Assembly (NCBI RefSeq): GCF_000264375.1
Contig: NZ_AJXW01000020.1
Span: 90,104-154,103 of the forward strand
Source: Rhodanobacter thiooxydans LCS2
GTDB taxonomy: Bacteria; Pseudomonadota; Gammaproteobacteria; Xanthomonadales; Rhodanobacteraceae
Direction: 5' to 3'
Length of the DNA: 64,000 nt
Positions 31,864 to 38,924 of this stretch are shown here, one piece after another. The position numbers and the translations under genes are program-made. Positions within the stretch are counted from its first letter, which is position 1. Each line of letters opens with the position of its first letter. A model generated the notes under the pieces. It had not been told where the DNA came from and searched no databases. It worked only from the letters and a program-made list of their open reading frames with translations.

Positions 31864-32679
31864 ATGCAGCGAACGGTTTTCTTCATCTCCGACTCCACCG
31901 GCATCACCGCGGAGACGATCGGCAACAGCATCCTGGCGCAGTTCGAGGGCATGCGATTCGACAAGCATCGGCTGCCATTCACCGACAATGCGCACAAGGC
32001 GGAAACCGCCGCGCTGCGGATCAAGACCAACTACGCGCAGACCGGGCAGCGGCCGATCGTGGTCAACACCATGGCCGATCGCGCACTGTGCGAGATCGTC
32101 GCCACCAGTGGCGCGCTGATGCTGGACGTGTTCGCGCCGTTCATCGGCCCGCTGGAGGACGAGCTCGGCACCAAGCGCACCGGCCTGGTGAACCGCTCGC
32201 ACGGACTGGTCGATTTCGACAAGTACGAAGCACGTATCAACGCCACCAACTATGCGCTCACGCATGACGACGGCATCGACGTGAACTACGCCGAGGCCGA
32301 CCTGATCCTGGTGGGCGTGTCGCGCTCGGGCAAGACGCCGACCTGCCTCTACATGGCCTTGCATTACGGGGTGCGCGCCGCCAATTATCCGCTGACCGAC
32401 GAGGACCTCGAGAAACTCGAACTGCCGTCGCGCCTGCGTCCGTACCGGGACCGGCTGTACGGACTGACCATCGACCCGGTGCGGCTGGCGCAGATCCGCG
32501 AGCAGCGTCGCGCCGGCAGCCGCTACGCCACCTTGCAGCAGTGCCGCTGGGAACTGGAACAGGCCGATCGGCTGATGCGCCAGGCCGGCATCCCCAGCCT
32601 CAACACCACGCATGTGTCGATCGAGGAGATCGCCAGCAAGATCTTCGACCGCTTCGGTATCGAGCGGACCATGTTCTGA
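31864..32679 (+). CDS. ppsR: PEP synthase regulatory protein (kinase/pyrophosphorylase, DUF299)
   Basis: Bifunctional ADP-dependent kinase and Pi-dependent pyrophosphorylase that inactivates and reactivates PEP synthase. The 271-residue protein shows RTVFFISDSTGITAETIG at the N-terminus, the P-loop-like GVSRSGKTPTCLYMA (about 152-166), and the C-terminal NTTHVSIEEIASKIFDRF typical of the family. It is divergent from ppsA across a 219-nt spacer, so regulator and target are linked and may share control sequences. Confidence 0.95.
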   Translation: MQRTVFFISDSTGITAETIGNSILAQFEGMRFDKHRLPFTDNAHKAETAALRIKTNYAQTGQRPIVVNTMADRALCEIVATSGALMLDVFAPFIGPLEDELGTKRTGLVNRSHGLVDFDKYEARINATNYALTHDDGIDVNYAEADLILVGVSRSGKTPTCLYMALHYGVRAANYPLTDEDLEKLELPSRLRPYRDRLYGLTIDPVRLAQIREQRRAGSRYATLQQCRWELEQADRLMRQAGIPSLNTTHVSIEEIASKIFDRFGIERTMF

Positions 32680-32697
32680 CAGGAGCCCGCGTTTCGC

Positions 32698-33186
32698 ATG
32701 AGCGTCGTACTGGACAACCGCCGCAGCCTGTTGCCGGGACGCTTCGAGTTCCTGATGGGGCTGTACGCGGAGAACTATCATCGGCTGACGCGGCTGTTCG
32801 CGCCGCAGCAGCTGGCGCCGGGCCGCTACGTCTCCGACGCCGGCGACGGGCTGGATGTGCACCTGTACCTGCAGGAGTGCCACCCGTACACGCTGGAGCT
32901 GGAGCTCACCTACGATTTCGTCGACGCACATACCGGCCAGCGCGCGCCGTCGGCACAGTTGCGCATGTATACCGACGCGCACGTGGCGGAAGCCTTGCAC
33001 TGCCATCCCGGCCGCCACCTGTGGCAGGTGCTGGGACCGTTCCCGCCGGCGCATACCGTGTTCCAGCATCGTCTGCGCATGAACGGATTCCTTTCGCGCT
33101 GGCTGGAATATCTGGCCGAGCAGGGACACTCCGTCGGCACGCTGCAGCCGCAACCTGGACTGCCGGAAGGCGGCAGCCTTATTTGA
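32698..33186 (+). CDS. DUF1249 family protein (YqiB-like)
   Basis: A 162-residue cytoplasmic protein of the DUF1249 family, whose function is unknown. Typical features are the N-terminal FEFLMGLYAENYHRLTRLF, the central HLYLQECHPYTLELELTYDF and the C-terminal FLSRWLEYLAEQGHS. It follows ppsR by 18 nt in the same direction and is probably co-transcribed. The stop codon falls at the beginning of the repeat-rich gap at 33184-33302. Confidence 0.85.
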   Translation: MSVVLDNRRSLLPGRFEFLMGLYAENYHRLTRLFAPQQLAPGRYVSDAGDGLDVHLYLQECHPYTLELELTYDFVDAHTGQRAPSAQLRMYTDAHVAEALHCHPGRHLWQVLGPFPPAHTVFQHRLRMNGFLSRWLEYLAEQGHSVGTLQPQPGLPEGGSLI

Positions 33187-33302
33187 AAGTACGGCCAGGG
33201 ATGGCCGCTTTTTGACCTTCCAGCGCGCAGGTACAAGCGCATAGGTACAAGCGCGTAGGTACAAGCAAGTGCAGCCATGGGTGGCTGCTTCTTGATCCTT
33301 GT
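33184..33302 (-). repeat. Two family B palindromes flanking a tandem repeat
   Basis: On the minus strand, a unit of the form TCAA-AAGCGGCCATCC-TGGCCG-ACTTTC occurs at 33184-33218 and a diverged unit (AGCAGCCACCCATGGCTGCA core) at 33262-33302. The same unit occurs on the plus strand at 58451-58515. Between the two lies the 14-bp tandem repeat described separately. No gene is present in this 190-nt gap. Confidence 0.7.
33225..33264 (+). repeat. 14-bp tandem repeat, three units
   Basis: The units are GCGCAGGTACAA (two bases short), GCGCATAGGTACAA and GCGCGTAGGTACAA. It looks like a small variable-number repeat between two family B palindromes. The units are too short and have no spacers, so it is not a CRISPR. 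Confidence 0.8.
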
Positions 33303-33338
33303 GCACACGGATGAGCGCACCAGTACACTGACACCACA

Positions 33339-33369
33339 GCAAAAAGCCCGCGCAAGGCGGGCTCTTTGC
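33339..33369 (-). terminator. Terminator of the reverse tRNA operon
   Basis: On the minus strand AGCCCGC pairs with GCGGGCT and is followed by TTTTT. It lies 9 nt past the 3' end of tRNA-Asp copy 2. Confidence 0.85.
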
Positions 33370-33377
33370 TCGAATAA

Positions 33378-33454
33378 TGGCGGAGTGGACGGGACTCGAA
33401 CCCGCGACCTCCGGCGTGACAGGCCAGCATTCTAACCGACTGAACTACCACTCC
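33378..33454 (-). tRNA. tRNA-Asp (anticodon GTC), copy 2
   Basis: A 77-nt cloverleaf identical by eye over its whole length to the tRNA-Asp at 21658-21734, but on the other strand. Acceptor GGAGTGG/CCACTCC, anticodon GTC, CCA encoded. It is last in the reverse Ala-Glu-Asp operon. Confidence 0.97.
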
Positions 33455-33483
33455 GCGTTTGCAACGCTTTCCGCGAGCCAACT

Positions 33484-33559
33484 TGGCGTCCCCACGGGGA
33501 TTCGAACCCCGGTCGCCACCGTGAAAGGGTGATGTCCTAGGCCTCTAGACGATGGGGAC
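33484..33559 (-). tRNA. tRNA-Glu (anticodon TTC)
   Basis: A 76-nt cloverleaf with acceptor GTCCCCA/TGGGGAC. The anticodon stem TCACC/GGTGG encloses CTTTCAC, giving TTC, and CCA is encoded. It is the middle gene of the reverse tRNA operon. Confidence 0.97.
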
Positions 33560-33625
33560 GTTGCTTTTTCGAAAAGTCCGCACATGGAAGTGCGGGTTCT
33601 CGCAAAAGGACTTGCACTGAATCAA

Positions 33626-33701
33626 TGGTGGAGCCAGGCGGGATCGAACCGCCGACCTCCTGCATGCCATGCAGGCGCTCTCCCAGCTGAGCTATGGCCC
33701 C
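33626..33701 (-). tRNA. tRNA-Ala (anticodon GGC)
   Basis: A 76-nt cloverleaf with acceptor GGGGCCA/TGGCTCC (one G-T pair). The anticodon stem CCTGC/GCAGG encloses ATGGCAT, giving GGC, and CCA is encoded. It is the first gene of the reverse tRNA operon. Confidence 0.97.
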
Positions 33702-33870
33702 GCCGCTGGAAGCCGAGAAGAATAGGTGCGACCAACATGTCCGTCAAGCTTTTTTGTGCATGTCGATGCGAAATTGTCCGCCGCCATCGTCCCGTCCGGC
33801 GATCCGGCTGGATGCCGTCGTGCTTCGTTTAAGCTGCAGCGATTCGCGCGTTCTTCTACAGGGTTGATGC

Positions 33871-35637
33871 ATGCACGAAATCGGCTTCATCCGCGACCTG
33901 GCCGTGGTGATGATCGTGGCCGGCGCCACCACGATCCTGTTCCAGCGGATGCGGCAACCGGTGCTGCTGGGCTACATCCTGGCCGGCGTGCTGATCGGGC
34001 CGCACACGCCGGGCGTGCTGGTGGGCGATCCGCGCGCGATCGACGACATCTCCAATCTCGGCGTGGTGCTGCTGATGTTCACCCTGGGCCTCGAGTTCAG
34101 CGTGCGCAAGCTGCGCGAGGTCGGTGTCGGCGTGCTGGTCGCGGCCGTGGCCGAGGTCGGGCTGATGCTGTGGATCGGCTACGGCATCGGCGGCCTGTTC
34201 GGCTGGAGCGGCAAGGACGCACTCTTTCTTGGCGCGATCATTTCGCTGTCCTCCACCATGGTGGCGACGCGCACGCTGGCGGAAGGCGGCCAGCGGCAGC
34301 AACCGTTCGCGCAATTGGTGGTCGGGCTGCTGGTGGCCGAGGACATGCTGGCCATCGTCATGCTGACCTTGCTCACCGCGGTGGCGATCGGCGGCTCGGT
34401 GCAGGCGGAGACTGCGTTCGCGCTGGTCGGCCACCTGGGCCTGTTCGTGATCGTCGGGATGATCCTGGGCTTGTTGTTGCTGCCGCGGCTGGTGGATTAC
34501 GTTGCCGGTTTCGATCGCGACGAAACGCTGCTGGTCAGCGTGCTCGGCATCTGTTTCGGTGCCAGCCTGTTCGCGGCATGGATGGGTTTCAGCGTGGCGC
34601 TGGGCGCTTTCCTGGCCGGCGCGGTGGTGGCCGAGTCGCGCAGCGTGGGCAGGGTGCTGCACCTGGTGGAGCCGCTGCGCGACATGTTCGCGGCGCTGTT
34701 CTTCGTGGCGATCGGTCTGAAGATCGACCCGGCGATGCTGCTGCAATACGCGCTGCCAGCGCTGCTGATCGCTGCAGTCGTCATCGTCGGCAAGACGCTG
34801 ACCTGCGGCCTGGGCGTTTTCATGATCGGGCATGAACCACGCACGGCGCTGCGTGCCGGCCTGGGCATGGCGCAGATCGGCGAGTTCTCCTTCGTCATCG
34901 CCACGCTGGGGCTTTCACTCGGTGTCATCAGCGATTTCATCTATCCGATCGCGGTGGCGGTCTCGGTGCTGTGCATGGCCACCTCGCCCTACCTGACCCG
35001 TTCCGCCGACGCTCTGGCCGATGGCCTGCGCAGGTTGACCCCGCGTTCGTTGAGGTTGCTGGCGACCAGCTACAGCGGTTGGCTGGAGAACCTCAAGCCG
35101 GTCGATGAAAACGCGGCGATCGCCGCCATGTTCCGCCGCCTGCTGTGGCATATCGGCATCAACGTGCTGCTGGTGGTGGCGCTGTTCGTGATCGGCGCCT
35201 ACGTCAATGCGCACAACTGGAGCTGGTTCTCGATGCTGGGGATCGACCGGGAGCTGCGCCACACGCTGATCTGGGCCGCCGCGCTGTTCCTGTCGCTGCC
35301 CATGCTGATCGCGGTCTACCGCAAGGCCGGGGCGCTGGGCATGCTGCTGGCGGAGATCGGCATACGCGAGCGGTTTGCCGGCGCCTACACCCAGGCCATC
35401 CGCAACGTGTTGGCGAGGGTCATTCCGCTGGCCACCCTGCTAGCGCTGGCGCTGCTGGTGAGCGCACTCAGTTCGGCCATCCTGCCGCCCCGCGGCGTCG
35501 CGCTGTCCCTGCTCGTGCTGGGCGTGCTGGCGGCGGTGGTGCTGTGGCGCGGCCTGGTGAAGATGCATGCGCGGCTGCAGGCGGCGCTGAAGGAGACCCT
35601 GGAAAAGCCCGCCCCGCCCGGGGACGGCGCGGGCTGA
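33871..35637 (+). CDS. CPA2-family cation:proton antiporter (KefB/YbaL-like, no RCK domain)
   Basis: Polytopic inner-membrane transporter of 588 residues. The first 390 residues form the Na+/H+ exchanger domain with about 12 hydrophobic segments. They include MRQPVLLGYILAGVLIGPHTPG, LGVVLLMFTLGLEFSVRKL, LSSTMVATRTLAEGG, LLVAEDMLAIVML, VALGAFLAGAVVAES and GMAQIGEFSFVIATLG. The C-terminal part adds four or five more hydrophobic segments, where a cytosolic RCK (TrkA-N) domain would be expected in Kef proteins. The ion (K+ or Na+) is not evident. It is monocistronic, divergent from the reverse tRNA operon. Confidence 0.88.
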   Translation: MHEIGFIRDLAVVMIVAGATTILFQRMRQPVLLGYILAGVLIGPHTPGVLVGDPRAIDDISNLGVVLLMFTLGLEFSVRKLREVGVGVLVAAVAEVGLMLWIGYGIGGLFGWSGKDALFLGAIISLSSTMVATRTLAEGGQRQQPFAQLVVGLLVAEDMLAIVMLTLLTAVAIGGSVQAETAFALVGHLGLFVIVGMILGLLLLPRLVDYVAGFDRDETLLVSVLGICFGASLFAAWMGFSVALGAFLAGAVVAESRSVGRVLHLVEPLRDMFAALFFVAIGLKIDPAMLLQYALPALLIAAVVIVGKTLTCGLGVFMIGHEPRTALRAGLGMAQIGEFSFVIATLGLSLGVISDFIYPIAVAVSVLCMATSPYLTRSADALADGLRRLTPRSLRLLATSYSGWLENLKPVDENAAIAAMFRRLLWHIGINVLLVVALFVIGAYVNAHNWSWFSMLGIDRELRHTLIWAAALFLSLPMLIAVYRKAGALGMLLAEIGIRERFAGAYTQAIRNVLARVIPLATLLALALLVSALSSAILPPRGVALSLLVLGVLAAVVLWRGLVKMHARLQAALKETLEKPAPPGDGAG

Positions 35638-35661
35638 CGCACGCGGGCGCCCGGGAAGGTT

Positions 35662-35688
35662 GAACCTTTATCTCGACTGACGGTCACA
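35662..35688 (+). promoter_or_regulatory. Possible sigma-E-type promoter for the FKBP gene
   Basis: GAACCT (35662-35667) and TCACA (35684-35688) are 16 bp apart, resembling the extracytoplasmic-stress (sigma-E/AlgU) pattern. It lies about 110 nt before the FKBP start. E. coli fkpA belongs to the sigma-E regulon. Only motif and position support this here. Confidence 0.3.
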
Positions 35689-35797
35689 GCCCGGACTCGT
35701 TGCCAAGACCAGACAAGCGCCGCACAATGCGGAGCCTGCCTCTATCGGAGAGGCTCGGACGGCAATGCCGGCATATCCATACATGAGGGAGTTACGA

Positions 35798-36544
35798 ATG
35801 AAGCACTTTCTGCGTCCCACGCTGACGGCGGTCGCGATGGCCGTGGCGCTGGGCATGACGGCCAGCGCTGTCGCCCAGACCGCTGGCGCGGCCGGTACCG
35901 TCGACAAGGCGAAGGCCAGCTATGTGGTGGGTTGGGAGATTGCTTCCCAGGTTCCGCCGATCATGCGCGACGAGCTGGATCCGAACGCGGTGGCCAATGC
36001 GGTGAAGGCGGCGTTGTCCGGCCAGAAGCCGACCATGAGCGAAACCGAAGCCAAGCAGGTGCACGAAGCCTTCATGGCCAAGATCCAGGCCAAGTATCAG
36101 GCCGAGATGACCAAGCTGGCGGCCAAGAACAAGACTGAGGGCGACGCCTTCCTGGCCAAGAACAAGACGGCGGCGGGCGTGAAGACCACCGCGTCTGGCC
36201 TGCAGTACCAGGTGCTCAGCCAGGGCACGGGCGCCCGTCCGGGCCCGAATGACACGGTCGAGATCAACTACACCGGCAGCTTCGTCGACGGCCAGGTGTT
36301 CGACGCCTCCGACAAGCACAACCCGCCGGGCGCGGCCAAGATTCCGCTGGCCGGCGTGATCCCGGGCTTCCGCGAAGGCCTGCAGCTGATGCAGGTGGGC
36401 GGCCATTACAAGCTGTTCATCCCGGCTGCGCTGGCCTATGGCGCCGAGCCGCAGCCGCCGATGCCGCCGAATGCCACGCTGATCTTCGATGTGACCCTGG
36501 TCAAGACCGGTCCGACGCCGGCGGGTGCCCCGGCCGGCAAGTAA
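35798..36544 (+). CDS. FKBP-type peptidyl-prolyl isomerase, exported (FkpA/Mip-like)
   Basis: Periplasmic or outer-membrane-associated proline isomerase/chaperone of 248 residues. A signal peptide (about 1-27, ending ASAVAQ) precedes a helical dimerisation region (about 30-125, with repeated Ala/Lys-rich heptads). The FKBP domain (about 135-235) shows VEINYTGSFVDGQVFDASDKHNPPG, IPGFREGLQLMQVGGHYKLFIPAALAYG and PPNATLIFDVTLV. The ATG at 35798 has GAGGGAG upstream. A strong terminator follows the gene, so it is probably monocistronic. Confidence 0.94.
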   Translation: MKHFLRPTLTAVAMAVALGMTASAVAQTAGAAGTVDKAKASYVVGWEIASQVPPIMRDELDPNAVANAVKAALSGQKPTMSETEAKQVHEAFMAKIQAKYQAEMTKLAAKNKTEGDAFLAKNKTAAGVKTTASGLQYQVLSQGTGARPGPNDTVEINYTGSFVDGQVFDASDKHNPPGAAKIPLAGVIPGFREGLQLMQVGGHYKLFIPAALAYGAEPQPPMPPNATLIFDVTLVKTGPTPAGAPAGK

Positions 36545-36580
36545 TCGAAGTTCCACCGCCGCCTTGCGGCAACGATCCGG

Positions 36581-36617
36581 CGAAAGGGCGCGAAGCGATT
36601 CGCGCCCTTTCGTTTTT
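36581..36617 (+). terminator. Rho-independent terminator after the FKBP gene
   Basis: A 14-bp perfect stem (CGAAAGGGCGCGAA/TTCGCGCCCTTTCG) with a GCGA loop is followed by TTTTT. Confidence 0.93.
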
Positions 36618-36695
36618 CGTCGTCGGGCATGCTGCCGCCTGGCGCGCTCGAGCGGCTAGAATAGACGGCTTGATTTTCAAGGGATTGCTGCAACG

Positions 36696-38042
36696 ATGAT
36701 GAAAGTCACCATCTTCGGTACCGGTTATGTGGGCCTGGTCACCGGTGCCTGCCTGGCGGAAATGGGCAACCACGTGGTCTGCGTCGACATCGACGCGGGC
36801 AAGGTCGAGCGGCTGAAGCGCGGCGAGGTCCCGATCTACGAGCCGGGCCTGGAGTCGATCGTGCAAAGCAACCACGCCAGCGGCAGGCTCGATTTCACTA
36901 CCGAGGCGGCCCCGGCGATCGCCCACGGCGAGCTGATCTTCATCGCCGTCGGCACCCCGCCGGACGAGGACGGCAGCGCCGACCTGCAGTACGTGCAGAA
37001 GGTGGCCGCCACCATCGGCCGGCATCTGGAGCGTTACGCCGTGGTGGTGAACAAGTCGACCGTGCCGATGGGCACCGCCGACCGCGTGCGCGAGGCCATC
37101 GCGGCCGAGCTGGCGGCGCGCCGTGCCACGGTGGAATTCGACGTGGTGTCGAATCCGGAGTTCCTGAAGGAAGGCGCCGCGGTGGAAGACTGCCTGCGCC
37201 CCGACCGCATCGTGGTGGGTGCTTCCAGCACGCGCGCGGTGGCGTTGCTGCGCAAGCTGTACGCGCCGTTCAACCGCAACCACGACCGCATGGTGGTGAT
37301 GGACGAGCGCTCGGCCGAGCTGACCAAGTACGCCGCCAACGCGATGCTGGCGACCAAGATCAGCTTCATGAACGAGATCGCGAACATCGCCGAGCGCGTG
37401 GGCGCCGACGTGGAACTGGTGCGCCAGGGCATCGGCTCCGACCCGCGCATCGGCTACAGCTTCATCTATCCGGGCGCCGGTTACGGCGGTTCGTGCTTTC
37501 CCAAGGACGTGCAGGCGCTGGAACGCACCGCGCACGCGCACGGCTACGAGGCGCGCCTGCTCGGTGCGGTCGAGGCGGTCAACCGGCAGCAGAAGGGCAA
37601 GCTGTTCGAGCTGATTTCGCGGCATTTCGACGGCCAGCTGGCCGGCCGCACGATTGCGCTGTGGGGGCTCGCGTTCAAGCCGAATACCGACGACATGCGC
37701 GAGGCCTCCAGCCGGCGCCTGATGGAACAGCTGTGGGAAGCCGGCGCGAAGGTGCGCGCGTTCGATCCCGAAGCGCGCGACGAAGCCCGGCGGCTGTACG
37801 GCGAGCGCGCCGATCTGGTGCTGTGCGAGCACGCCATGGACGCCGTGCAGGGCGCCGACGTGCTGGCGGTGGTCACCGAGTGGAAAACGTTCCGCAGCCC
37901 CGATTTTGCAGCGATCCGCGCGGCGCTGGCGGTGCCGGCCATCTTCGACGGGCGCAACCTGTACGACCCGGCCGTGGTGGAGGAGGCGGGCCTGGCCTAC
38001 TATGGCATCGGCCGCGGCCGCAGCCTGCAAGCGCCGCAATGA
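36696..38042 (+). CDS. ugd: UDP-glucose 6-dehydrogenase
   Basis: NAD-dependent four-electron oxidation of UDP-glucose to UDP-glucuronate, a precursor for exopolysaccharide or lipid A modification. The 448-residue protein has the Rossmann motif [43 protein letters not shown], and the catalytic Cys267 in [10 protein letters not shown], then [16 protein letters not shown]. Two ATG codons stand in tandem; either could be used. slyX overlaps its stop by 4 nt. No other polysaccharide gene is adjacent. Confidence 0.97.
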   Translation: MMKVTIFGTGYVGLVTGACLAEMGNHVVCVDIDAGKVERLKRGEVPIYEPGLESIVQSNHASGRLDFTTEAAPAIAHGELIFIAVGTPPDEDGSADLQYVQKVAATIGRHLERYAVVVNKSTVPMGTADRVREAIAAELAARRATVEFDVVSNPEFLKEGAAVEDCLRPDRIVVGASSTRAVALLRKLYAPFNRNHDRMVVMDERSAELTKYAANAMLATKISFMNEIANIAERVGADVELVRQGIGSDPRIGYSFIYPGAGYGGSCFPKDVQALERTAHAHGYEARLLGAVEAVNRQQKGKLFELISRHFDGQLAGRTIALWGLAFKPNTDDMREASSRRLMEQLWEAGAKVRAFDPEARDEARRLYGERADLVLCEHAMDAVQGADVLAVVTEWKTFRSPDFAAIRAALAVPAIFDGRNLYDPAVVEEAGLAYYGIGRGRSLQAPQ

Positions 38043-38263
38043 ACGGCCCGAACGACATGCTCGCCCGCCGGCTCGACGAGATGGAGGTCAAGCTGACCTT
38101 CATCGACGAGGCGGTGCAGGCGCTGACCACGGCGGACGCCGACCAGTCGCAACGGATCGCCGCACTGGAGCGCGCGCTGCGCGACCTGCGCGGCGAGATG
38201 GCGTCGATGCGCATTGCGCAGGGCGACGATCCGCACAACGAACCGCCACCGCCGCATTACTGA
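38039..38263 (+). CDS. slyX: SlyX family protein
   Basis: A 74-residue protein with a heptad pattern across residues 7-60 ([23 protein letters not shown]...[11 protein letters not shown]) and a proline-rich end closing in PPPPHY, the SlyX hallmark. It is predicted to form a coiled coil. The function of this family is unknown; the name comes from proximity to slyD in E. coli, which does not hold here. The ATG overlaps the ugd stop, so it is translationally coupled to ugd. Confidence 0.88.
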   Translation: MNGPNDMLARRLDEMEVKLTFIDEAVQALTTADADQSQRIAALERALRDLRGEMASMRIAQGDDPHNEPPPPHY

Positions 38264-38300
38264 GCCAATCCATTCCAACCGTCGATCACGGACTACCCGC

Positions 38301-38879
38301 ATGGCCGATTCCCTGCGCGATCAGCTGCTCAAGAGCGGCATCGTCAAACAGGTCCAGCAGGACCGGGCGCGCGAGCCCAGGCGCCCGCCCCCGCCGTCGT
38401 CGGGCAAGCCCGTACGCAAGGGCGGCAAGCCACATGCGGCGTCGCACGCCGCACGGCCAGCGGGGCAGGGCCAGCAGGACATCGATCTGGCCAGGGCATA
38501 CGCGCTGCGCGCCCAGACCGAGGCGCGCGAACGCCAGCGGATCGAACGCGAGGCCGCCGAACAGGCCCGGTTGCGGCGCGAGCGCAAGCAGCAGATCCAG
38601 CGGCTGCTCGAAGGCAAGGCGCTGAACAAGGCCGAGGCCGACCACCCGCGCAATTTCGAGTACGCCGGCAAGATCCGCCGCGTGCATGTGGATGCCGCGC
38701 AACTGGCGGCGCTCAACGCCGGCGAACTGGGCGTGGTGCAGCACGGCGGCCGTTACCTGCTGGTCAGCCGGGGGATTGCCGAGCAGGTGCGCGAGATCGA
38801 TCCGCACCTGCTGGCGCTGCTGGTTGATCCGTCTGCCGGCGCGGGCGACGATGGCGTGCCTGACGACCTGATGTGGTGA
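38301..38879 (+). CDS. DUF2058 family protein (YaiL-like)
   Basis: A 192-residue cytoplasmic protein of the DUF2058 (YaiL) family, of unknown function. It begins MADSLRDQLLKSGIVKQVQ, followed by a basic and proline-rich stretch (about 25-60), a highly charged helix (about 70-110, RAQTEARERQRIEREAAEQ), and a C-terminal beta-rich part (NFEYAGKIRRVHVDAAQLAAL...GVVQHGGRYLLVSRGIAEQV). It is 37 nt after slyX in the same direction. A weak stem-loop at 38886-38910 separates it from the convergent beta-oxidation gene. Confidence 0.85.
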   Translation: MADSLRDQLLKSGIVKQVQQDRAREPRRPPPPSSGKPVRKGGKPHAASHAARPAGQGQQDIDLARAYALRAQTEARERQRIEREAAEQARLRRERKQQIQRLLEGKALNKAEADHPRNFEYAGKIRRVHVDAAQLAALNAGELGVVQHGGRYLLVSRGIAEQVREIDPHLLALLVDPSAGAGDDGVPDDLMW

Positions 38880-38885
38880 TCTGGC

Positions 38886-38910
38886 GGGAGACGGCTTGGC
38901 GCCGCCTCCC
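38886..38910. terminator. Possible bidirectional stem-loop
   Basis: GGGAG-A-CGGC pairs with GCCG-C-CTCCC around TTGGC, with one mismatch. It lies between convergent genes. No T-run is evident. Confidence 0.35.
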
Positions 38911-38924
38911 ATGCCCGCGGCTTG

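Noticed and set aside
29251..32679. A very long plus-strand reading frame running opposite ppsA into ppsR
   Set aside because: The part before 31864 is the antisense shadow of ppsA. Only the last 271 residues match a real family (PpsR).
33225..33264. CRISPR-like short repeats
   Set aside because: The units are 14 bp, directly adjacent and without spacers. No cas gene is present.
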